Origin: Rutpela maculata
Lineage: Eukaryota > Arthropoda > Insecta > Coleoptera > Cerambycidae
DNA: 64,000 bases
Assembly: GCA_936432065.2 (NCBI GenBank)
Contig: OW386287.2
Location: forward strand, 81,161,804-81,225,803
Direction of reading: 5' to 3'
Notes under the pieces: model-generated
Seen by the model: the letters and a program-made list of their open reading frames with translations, nothing else
What the model was told of the DNA's origin: nothing
Databases searched by the model: none
Translations under genes and position numbers: made by a program
Shown here: positions 55,377 to 64,000 of the stretch, one piece after another
Position numbering within the stretch: the stretch's first letter is position 1
How the letters are laid out: each line of letters starts with the position of its first letter

Positions 55377-56689
55377 TAGGGGCCACACTAGTGACAACTG
55401 TTGCACGGAGGTGTATAGAGAATTTCTCTTCAAAACTGAGTTCTTAGATGTCTAAGGATAAGGTCATCCTGTTTCCATTTGTTCGTATCTATAGTCACCG
55501 AAATAAGGTATACTTAGATCTTCTAATAGACCATACCACTGCTTAGCCTGTAAATATGCCCGCTTGATGTGTAGCGCCGTACTAGATAAAGTCGATGGAA
55601 GCTTGGTGAAGTCTAAAGTTTTCATTTGGTGGTACTTAAAAATTCTTAAGTCATTAATTTTCCCAAAGTCTTTAGATAACATCCTTGTCAAAAACTCTTC
55701 AGCATTTTCAATTGTTGTATTTGACAGTTCTTATTTTCCAAAGTCTTTTAACAAGTATGCGCAGTCTTCGGCCACTTTTAAGCTGCGTGCTTTGTGCCAA
55801 ATTTGCTTGCAGTGTCACATCTATTCGGTGAGCGAATAGCAGGAAGTACTTCAATGACATGGTTTGAAACGGCCTGATATACATACATCATGTACTGGAA
55901 TAATCAAGTCTGTCCTACCCCAGAATAAGTCCAAAGTTCGTTCAAACCATTAGCTTTAAACTCTTTCTGAAAATAGTAAACGGCACACACACAAGTACAT
56001 CTGTGTCCGATGATGCTATTAAGAAACTTTCAACATTTGACTGCTTAATGGCATGATTTATGTGAAAAAATATCCTTTCATCGGCTTCTTCAAGTGTACA
56101 ACATAACTGAGATTCTTCTGTAACAACATCTGCGTCTACTTTGTGTGCTTCTTCTCCAGCCATACCACTCAAATAAATTATTGAACTTGATAGTCTGCCC
56201 CTATGTTAAATAATATAGTTTCGGCAAAAATGTTGAGACTGTGTCTTGTGTTGAATTGAAGCCCAAAAAGCATCCATGTCTTTCGGCACACTGCTTAAGA
56301 TTGTCATGTTGATTGGATCTTTTTTCATGCATCTCAATCTTTCTGCAGTTTTTATACTATTCTCGTCATATAGATCAAAGACGATATCAACACAATTCAA
56401 ATAAGACATTTTACGACTCTAGAAAATACAAATTATATATATTTCAATGCAATATAATGTTATTTATATAAACCTTAACGCATCTAATGTAAAATAATCT
56501 ACTGATCAATTTTAGTCCTTTTCAATTTTGAGCTACGAGCATATTGAGCTCCGCCATATTCGGAGAAACCTCCCCATACCAGAAACGCGTACCCAAGGTA
56601 AAACGTATCCTTAGGCATATAGAAACTAAGTTTAGAAAAGAAATTCTCTATACACGTCCGTGCAACAGTCGTCACCAATGTGGCCCCTG
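55377..56689 (-). mobile_element. TIR element enclosing a decayed 'TGCDTTS'-family gene
   Basis: Arms of about 100 bp (55377-55480 and 56580-56689) are inverted, starting TAGGGGCCACA / TGTGGCCCCTG. No matching target duplication was seen. Between them, on the - strand: a broken protein with MSYLNCVDIVFDLYDENSIK (56409 on), then LEEADERIFFHINHAIKQ and SFLIASSDTDVLVC (56172-55942), CDTASKFGTKHAA (near 55830-55786) where relatives have TGCDTTS, and STALHIKRAYLQAKQWYG (55691-55464). The frame has several stops. It lies in ATPAF2 intron 3. Confidence 0.65.
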
Positions 56690-56799
56690 CACTATTGTAG
56701 GTTTTCCGAATATTTATTTATATACCTAGTGTTATGTTACTGTCGTTATATTATTGTATTAATTATTTGGTTGTAAATAAATCTTATTATTACTACATA

Positions 56800-58456
56800 C
56801 TGGGTGCCACAGGCTAGGGGTTCCCCCCCCTATATTTCCTTTATGTTTTTCTATTTGAAATTTGGGGTGCATAAACTACCTGTAGAAATGGATTTTTGGA
56901 CATAAAAAACAGTATTAAGACCATTTCCAGTTTACCCGGAAATGACCGCAACTTTAGATTTTTAAATGGCACATCCTGTGTATTTTTACATATTTGGATT
57001 AAAGACAACATTCTGAGCATACCATGAGATTTTCGCGAATTTTTGAGTTTTTTTAATCATTTTAAAGACATTCGTCTAGAGTGCTTTGGAATACCAAAAT
57101 TTGTTCTACGGTAGGTAGAGTCCAAGGGAAAATATAATTTTTCGTTTAATTTCATTAATAACTATTTACGAAGCCTCCAAAATTGAACAAATTACTTTTT
57201 TAACGAAAACTTTTTTTTTCAAATGCATAATGTTCAATAAATTTCAAAATAATTTTTTTCTACACCTATATAATTATATGAAAATTATTAGTATTTTTTT
57301 GGTGAAAAATCGTACCTATAATTCACTGTAGTGAATTATCGATTCATAATTCACTGCATCCGGCCAATCACAAATACAAATTAAAAAAATCACTGTTTCG
57401 CTGATTCAATGGTATTTTACATTGACCGCGATCAACTCTTGCTGCTGCGGCTGACAATCAACTCGAGTGACAGTGACAAGTGTACCGCCATATTGCTTGT
57501 TTACATTTTTGACTTCTTACGAATAGGTACCGATTAATGTTAACAAATTTCAGTCTAATTTATTTGTTTAATAGGTGTAGAAAAAGCATAGTATTACATT
57601 CGCGATTATGACCATTATTCACTCAGATGATTTGCGCCACTCGCCTACGGCTCGTGGGCTCAATTATCATCTTTGTGAATAATGGTTATCATAATCGCTT
57701 ATATAATAATATACTAATTATTGATCCTTATACTTTGCACTAGTACTTATACCTATTAAGAAACAAAAAAGAGAACCAAAAGGCTATTATTCACAAAAAG
57801 GTAGGTATTCACATTTCATCATTAGACGTGATTTTTGCAAAGGCAACTACGTTAAAGTTCAAGAAAAATTATATTAAGAGATTTTTTATTTTTAAATAAA
57901 TTCAGTAAAATAGAAAAATAAATAGCATAGATTTGAAATGGATATCAATGAATTCGGAAAAAAATCTATAATTTATTGAACAGTATGATCCACCCACCTT
58001 CCCATTAAAAAAAAAGTTCAATAGAAAAGTGGTTTGTTCAATTTTGGAGGCTTCATAAATAGTTATTAATGAAATTAAACGAAAAATTATATTTTTCCCT
58101 TGGACTTTACCTGCCGTAGAACAGTATTAAGACAAAGATTTTGGTATTCCAAAGCACTCTAGACGAATGTCTTAAAATGCTTAAAAAAACTGAACATCGA
58201 CATAAAAATTCGCGAAAATCTCATGGTACAATATACTCAGAATTTTGTCTTGAATCCAAATATGTAAAAATATACAGGGTGTTTCATTTAAAAATTGTAA
58301 GTTGCGGTCATTTCCGGGTAAACCGGAAATGGTCTCATACCGTTTTTCATGTCCAAAAATCCATTTTTATAGGAAGTTTACGCACCCCAAATTTCAAATG
58401 GATAAGTTAAAAAATAAAGAAAATATATGGGGGAGCCAGTAGCCTGTGGCACCCGG
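56800..58456. mobile_element. TA-flanked element with ~400-bp inverted arms
   Basis: Ends CTGGGTGCCACAGGC / GCCTGTGGCACCCGG with TA at 56798-56799 and 58457-58458. Arms reach about 57200 and start again near 58020. The centre has no protein but contains a second hairpin at 57602-57697. Confidence 0.8.
57602..57697. repeat. Hairpin in the centre of the TA-flanked element
   Basis: GCGATTATGACCATTATTCA and its inverse TGAATAATGGTTATCATAAT pair around a GC-richer loop that contains CGCCTACGGCTCGTGGGC. Confidence 0.6.
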
Positions 58457-59180
58457 TATATCTCTGGAAAAGGAGAGCCTTTTCTAGACGCAAATGTTAT
58501 CACAGGCCGCAATTTTCTTAGGAAGTATTTCTGGACATATGTTTATAGGAAGTTTTCTTACTATTTTTACAAGTAGAATCAGTACTAAAGGTGAATGTGG
58601 GTATTTTGGAACACCCTGTATCATAGACAGATTCTTTTGTTCCCTGTCCTACACTTAATACACTGAACCAAAAATGCCTACAAATATAATTAAAAAGTGC
58701 ATTAATATGATGAATTGGCTCATTAAAATTGAACCGATAAATGATTTTATTGAGCCAACGTACATTCAGGGGGGTTTATTGGGGCCCTGACTTGTGAGGA
58801 GCTCGCAAGAAGGGCCCGTCTCACCTAAATTGACCATTCGTCCTGAATTAGGCGGGGCAGTTCTGTTGTTTGAGGTGCCACAAAAGTCCCGTATTGGTTT
58901 ATCCCTAGAAAAGTTTTTTCGGATTTGTTTGTTACACCAGCTCATCAAAATTTTGTTGGATATCCCCCCCCCCCACGCTGATCATTTATGATACTGAGAT
59001 AAAAAAATGTGTTTTTCAGATTTAAAGTGAACATTTAAGATGGCTGACATCAAAATAGCTATAAAGTATAAAGGCGCAATATACTTATTAATATATTATT
59101 TAATATTATTTTAAGTCAATTATTATTATTTTAATTTGATACGTAATTTGCGTTTTTCGGCAGCTTCAACATGTCTTTAT
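58457..59180. other. ATPAF2 intron DNA, nothing recognised
   Basis: Contains a C-run at 58967-58976 and a GC-richer stretch near 58770-58880. No repeat ends or protein could be assigned. Confidence 0.4.
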
Positions 59181-59372
59181 TTATATACCTACTTCGGCAA
59201 TCACTATGTACAAAAACAAAATCAGCGTTTTGCAAAAAGTTAAAAAATCATCTTGTCTTTGAACAGAAGTTTTACATAAGTTCTTTAGACCTTTAGCACT
59301 AACAATATGAAGTTTTTCTGTTTCATCTTCATTATCACAAAGAAAACATTTTTTAGAACTTTCAATATCCAT
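59181..59372 (-). pseudogene. Possible N-terminal fragment of a 'TGCDTTS'-family protein
   Basis: The - strand frame starts MDIESSKKCFLCDN and continues TEKLHIVSAKGLKNLC and SVQRQDDFL. Members of this family often open with a CFxC knuckle, a 'LHxVxTxxLDxxV' segment and a 'LQDxxLL' segment. The match is short, so the assignment is tentative. Confidence 0.35.
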
Positions 59373-59796
59373 AATAATAAGACTTCCTCGATCCTAAAAA
59401 AAAATAAAAACATTTCAGTTTGCTAAATTTTCAATTACATATAACTATTACTTTATTTTATTTAATTAAAAAACATTTCTTACGATTTCTGTTTGAAATA
59501 ACTTAAATAGAAAAAATTTGAAACTCCCATAGGGCCCTCCGCTTGATACGGCACTTAGTATTTTAATCTTTAAATAAAATATTAAAATTTATTTTAAATT
59601 TTAAAGTTTAAAATTTTTAACGATGTACGTACTTCAAAAAAAAAAAATAAAAGAATTATTTTGAAAAAAAAAATTGTCTATTAAAAGAATATATAAATTT
59701 AATTCTAAAAAAATTCCATAGCCGTCATTTTGGGTCAGCCAACTTGAATTTTCCAATTTTCACTTCAAAATTGTAATCCTTAAAAGCCCCCGCTTT

Positions 59797-59798
<2 letters not shown>

Positions 59799-59829
<31 letters not shown>

Positions 59830-61740
59830 GTGAGGAGGGGAAACCCACACGGGCTGCCTAACACAACTAGGAATAGGTCTGAGTGTCAGAATCCAACTGA
59901 CTAAAACCCCACCTCTTAAGGCTCGTCTGTATAGAATACTCTGAGGGCACTGCAGCCTCCTGGGCTTATTGTGCTCAGCCTGTTTTTTAGTTTTTAATTT
60001 ACACTGTCCATTTTAATATTCCTGTGTCACTGACAAGGTGATACAGGTCTACAGTTTCTGGTACCTTACTGCACAGTCTGCAGTTAAGGTCGCCAGCAAA
60101 CTTTCCAATTAGATGCAGGTACTTCTTAACGGGAAAGTGTCCCGTCAGAAAACCAGTTATCAACTGAGTCCTGTTCCTTGTGAGCAGTTCTTCAGTTTGT
60201 TTTGAACATGGTCCATTGATAAGTGTTTTCCCATGTCGATTTCCTGGAATATTTCTCCAGTAGTGATTGTGTTTACTCTTGATCCAGTTTTTAATTACCC
60301 TTCTGGCTTTTGTGATACCCAGCGCGAGGTCTGGGCCATAGAATACATTCGCTGCTCCTTGTCTAGCAAGTTCGTCAGCTTTCTCGTTGCCCTCTATACT
60401 GGTATGTCCCGGCACCCAGAGTAGTCTTACTTTGTTCCGCTCACCCAGAATTTTGAGCTCTTCGTGGCAGTCCCAAACCAGTCTGGACACTTTGTTAGAG
60501 GCTAGTGCCCCAAGTGCCGCCTGACTGTCTGTTGCGATTGAGATCTGCTGGTTCACATATTGTCGTTTAACATTCTCGAGTATAGCCAAAATTTCTGTCT
60601 GGAATACAGTGGAGTGCCATCCAAGAGAGAGACTTATACTCTCTCTCGGCCTCACATCATGTATTCCTGCTGCAACTCCTGATTCCATCCTGGACCCGTC
60701 AGTATACCAGACTGCTTGTTGAATGCAATTTCTGGTGTCATGTAGTCTGACTTCATGCTCAATAGAGGATCCATTACGGTGTTTATTATCCTCATGTGCC
60801 CCGAGTTGCCTCCAAGAGGAGTCGGGTTCTGAGGATTTTGTAGCCTGTAGGCTCTCATTCTGGCCTCCCCCTGAATCACAAGACTCAGTGGAGGGAGGTC
60901 TGGTAGGGTCTCCATAGCTGCTGTTGGGGTGCCTTTCATTGCACCTGTAATTCCCAGGCAGGCCAGTCTTTGCACCTGGCTTAGCCTGTTCGCTGCTGTG
61001 GTTTGAGTGACCTTAGGCCACCAAACCAAGGCTGCGTATGTGATGGTGGGTCTTATTATGCTGGTATAGAGCCAGTGCACCATACCAGGCTTAAGCCCCC
61101 ATCTCTTGCCATACAATAGTCTACATGTTGCCATTATGGCAACAGACTTATGTATTACTCTGTCCAGGTGTTGGTTCCAGGTTTGGAGTCTATAATGACT
61201 TCAAGGTACTTTACCTCCCCCGACATCTGTAGTTGTGTGTCTTGGAGAACTAGAGAACCCAAACCCTCCAGGTTTCACCTTCTGGTGAATGGAACGATGC
61301 TGGTCTTTTGAGGACTGATTTTCAGCCCCTCCTCATTGGTCCATTTCTTTACCATGGTCAGGGCCTTCTGTAGACGGTCCCTGACTATGTTGTTGAACTT
61401 TCCCCTACCTATGATGACTATGTCGTCCGCATATTCTTGGGCTTCGAATCCCTCATTTGTGAGTTTCTTCAGTAGGCCGTCAACTACAAGGTTCCATAAC
61501 AGAGGGGACAGTACATCCCCCAGCAACTGACGCGCGGTGGTGAATACCACCCTGCCTTTGAGCATAGTGCCTATCCACCTGCAGCAGGTGTCCTCAATGC
61601 CTCGCTCTCTTGCAGTTCTGATGATTGAGTTAAAGGAGGTGTGGTCGAATGCCTCCTCTATGTCGAGGAAGGCACCCAGTGACAGCTCCTTGTGCTCCAA
61701 CGTCTTTTCCACCTTATGAATTAGATGGTGGAGCCACTTC
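59799..61740 (-). mobile_element. 5'-truncated RNase H-bearing LINE, inactive
   Basis: On the - strand: reverse transcriptase from 61712 with FLDIEEAFDHTSFNSI (motif A) and QEYADDIVIIG (motif C); a frame break at 61275-61134; the connection region with WLYTSIIRPTITYAALVWW (61134-60652); and, after a frameshift, RNase H with TDSQAALGAL and WVPGHTSIEGNEKADELA and the C-terminal LITGFLTGHFPVKKYLHLIG (60688-59999). The 3' UTR ends in a 29-base T run (poly-A on the - strand) at 59800-59828. The I/LOA/R1 group is likely; the clade is not resolvable by eye. It is antisense within ATPAF2 intron 3. Confidence 0.82.
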
Positions 61741-63270
61741 AGTTTACTTACTTAAGACATTTTCAGTTCTATACTTTTTTAACGCTTTTTTCTTCGATTT
61801 GTATGCAACACATGTTTAGGGCTTACGCATTTCAATGTTGCTTTTAAATTGCAAAATCCGTTGTAAGTTCTGCCTCGCTTCCGATAACATTCCTGAAATA
61901 AAATTTATTTTAATTATAAATAAGAAAGGTATAATTTTATAACAGTATAACATCGTTAAAAATTGACGAAATAAAATAATTTTTTTTGGTAAACAGCTAT
62001 AGTGGAACAAAATAGACCATAAAAGTCTCTCCGTTCTCGAGAAAAAAAAATCAGCGTAGAACCAGACTGCACCTTATAGGTTTTATAAAGTGAACAATTC
62101 TACATGAGAAATGGCTATTTACGATATTTTTTTGTGGTACAGATATTTTTTATTTCGAAAAAACTTCAGAAATTGATTGTTTAGAAGATTCGTGTTTTTT
62201 AACATTCACACCTCCATATCTTCAAATCTAATTGAGCTTCCAATGGTGTTTTTATTTCTATCGATTATTGTTTATTATTTTCCTTAAATAACAATGAACT
62301 TATTACTTCTCTGACAATGCACTCGTATTTTCACTAGGCGACAAACTTTTTTATTTTTGCAAGTTTTTATATACATGCAGCAAAAAATTTCATATAGGAC
62401 TTCTAGTTTTTTATTTATGACTATTTTTGTGACGCAGTAACATATGTACACCCGGCAAGCACGTGACTACCGGTACCCGAGTACTGCATCCAAACGAGCG
62501 CTAAATATGATATGGTTGTGCTGTCATAATAATATAATATGAATTCGTGTACATCGTGGATGGTGTCGTGTGTAATACAGTTTTCTGAGGTTGTTTTTAA
62601 GATTTATTATTTATTAATAATGAAATGTGTTATATGTAAAAAAAACAGTGCGTAGTGATGAAAAATCTGTGGTACAGAGACCCAGAATAATATAATTTTA
62701 CATGTAGTTAGAGTTGCCAGGCCTAAAATTCGAAAAGCCGGACTTTACTTTCAAATTTGGCCGGATATTTGGTACAAAAAGCCGAACAGCATTCGTTCGC
62801 CATAAAAAAATAACTAATACATGAAATCAGTCTTTTATTAATATTTTTATTAAACCCTACATGTAGTATATGGCAGTGATCGGAATTTTGGGTTTAATTT
62901 CAGGTGCTTCGTTACAAGAATTTATTAAAATATGCATACATTATTAGTTGTACATATGTATACATGTATTCTATTATACCAAAATAAATGAGAAACTCGT
63001 AAGGTAGGTTCGTATTACATTTAATTTCGATTTCATTTTATAAGTTTTTCATGTAAAATTTTATATATCTACCTATATGCGCCACTGGAATTAAACCCAA
63101 ATTCCAATCATTTTATATGAGTCTAAATTCTCTCATCAAATATTGGTTAAATCAGTGGACACTGACGTCTTGACTCTGCTTATTCACTTTGATTCTTCTC
63201 TTCCTAGTTTGAGTACAATTACATTATATATGCAACTCGGACATAGTACAAACAAGAGATTCATATAGAT
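61741..63270. other. ATPAF2 intron DNA, nothing recognised
   Basis: AT-rich with homopolymer runs. No coding frame, repeat ends or ATPAF2 exon was found. Confidence 0.35.
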
Positions 63271-63969
63271 AAATAAAATAATACAAAATTTGGGAATAGC
63301 AATTTGTTCATGTCTTCTATCAATTCATTGTTTGACAGGATGCGATACTACAAGCGCATTTTATAAAAGTGGAAAAAGGACTGCATTTGATGTTCTGAGG
63401 AAGAATGTTGATTTCCTCGAGAAAATGTCGAAACTGCCTCTACTGCCTAAGCAAAAAGCATTGCAAATATCTGCAAAGTATGTTCTCTTGTTATACAAAA
63501 ATAAGGATAGCAATATTCGAACTCTTAATGATTTAATTTAATTTCTAATAAACCATCTTCTGAACTTCCACCAACTGATGATGCTTTTTACCAACATTTC
63601 TTAAGGTTAGTGATTTAAATTCTTTAGAAAGAACTTTAACAATATATACCAAAATTACAGATGTATGTATCAGTTAAAGATATGGTACTCCGGTAATGAT
63701 CCATATCCGCTGCTTGAAGATACAGAAGGTTGGGGGTGAACTTTAATGATTGTTGGAATCCAATTTTTTTCAATTCAAAAACCAATTCCAGATATTGTAC
63801 GGCAATGTTTAAGCCTTTATTGTTGTGATAAAAATTGCAATAACAAAAAATGTAACAGTGTGAAGGAAGGTCTAAAATGGCGTGAGCAGTGTAAATGTGT
63901 CGTGTGCAATAATTGTGTAGAATGTATGGATGAATTTGGGGATGATGAAGAATTTTTTTATTATCGTTA
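63271..63969 (+). pseudogene. C-terminal part of a second 'TGCDTTS'-family gene with a possible intron
   Basis: The frame from about 63271 contains CLTGCDTTSAFYKSGKRTA (63330-63390), the family signature, up to a stop and shift near 63541. Then, in another frame, ELPPTDDAFYQHFLR runs to 63605. A 55-bp candidate intron (gttagt ... ttacag, 63606-63660) restores CMYQLKIWYSG. After a further stop the Cys-rich tail (CCDKNCNNKKC ... KCVVCNNCVEC) ends at 63967-63969. At least one frameshift and two stops make it a probable pseudogene. It resembles the - strand copy at 55377-56689. The family's function is not established. Confidence 0.6.
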
Positions 63970-64000
63970 AAACTTAAAAATTTATAAAATAATAAACATG

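Overview
This is eukaryotic, AT-rich, repeat-crowded nuclear DNA from an animal, most likely an insect. A beetle with a large genome is my best guess, but this rests only on style (multi-kilobase introns packed with hAT, TA-target, piggyBac, LINE and Ty3/gypsy debris) and on the protein matches; no species marker is visible. There are no operons, CRISPR arrays or bacterial signals.

Two host genes can be read, both on the + strand. The first, 4421-39895, is the 3' two-thirds or more of a PDE2A-type cGMP-stimulated cyclic nucleotide phosphodiesterase. Nine exons join with perfect phase agreement into 696 residues plus a stop: the end of GAF-A, a complete GAF-B, and a complete catalytic HD domain with all its metal ligands. 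The 5' exons lie outside the window. Five introns are 5-10 kb and swollen by transposons; three are only 54-61 bp. The second gene starts at 54756 and is the 5' half of ATPAF2, the mitochondrial F1-ATPase assembly factor. Three exons encode 135 residues, including a presequence; the rest lies beyond the window, and its third intron is at least 8.7 kb and full of repeats. The ~14.9 kb between the genes (39896-54755) contains no convincing host gene.

Most of the rest is mobile DNA, and much of it can be dissected by target duplications and nesting. hAT-like elements with 8-bp duplications lie at 5020-6381, 24433-24722, 38092-38704, 49380-49556 and 51415-52013. TA-flanked elements lie at 14085-14465, 40263-44710, 42371-44071, 45390-46721, 46192-46694, 50508-50682, 50766-51170, 53826-54164 and 56800-58456. 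A TTAA-flanked piggyBac derivative lies at 52388-53190. Large inverted-repeat structures lie at 12175-15835, 22911-25803, 26730-28499 and 37775-39225. LINE pieces lie at 3735-4089, 10140-10935, 16440-17366, 17890-21313, 36372-37370 and 59799-61740, and an antisense Ty3/gypsy gag at 34290-35095.

The most unusual items are: (i) two unrelated-looking giant palindromes (12.2-15.8 kb and 37.8-39.2 kb) whose arms are tandem repeats sharing one ~40-bp motif; (ii) decayed genes of the 'TGCDTTS' protein family, one enclosed in ~100-bp terminal inverted repeats inside an ATPAF2 intron and one at the right edge with an apparently spliceable intron; (iii) a piggyBac derivative studded with TGTACA inverted pairs; (iv) a 40-bp element consisting only of terminal repeats. 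All coordinates come from reading the sequence by eye; no alignment was run.
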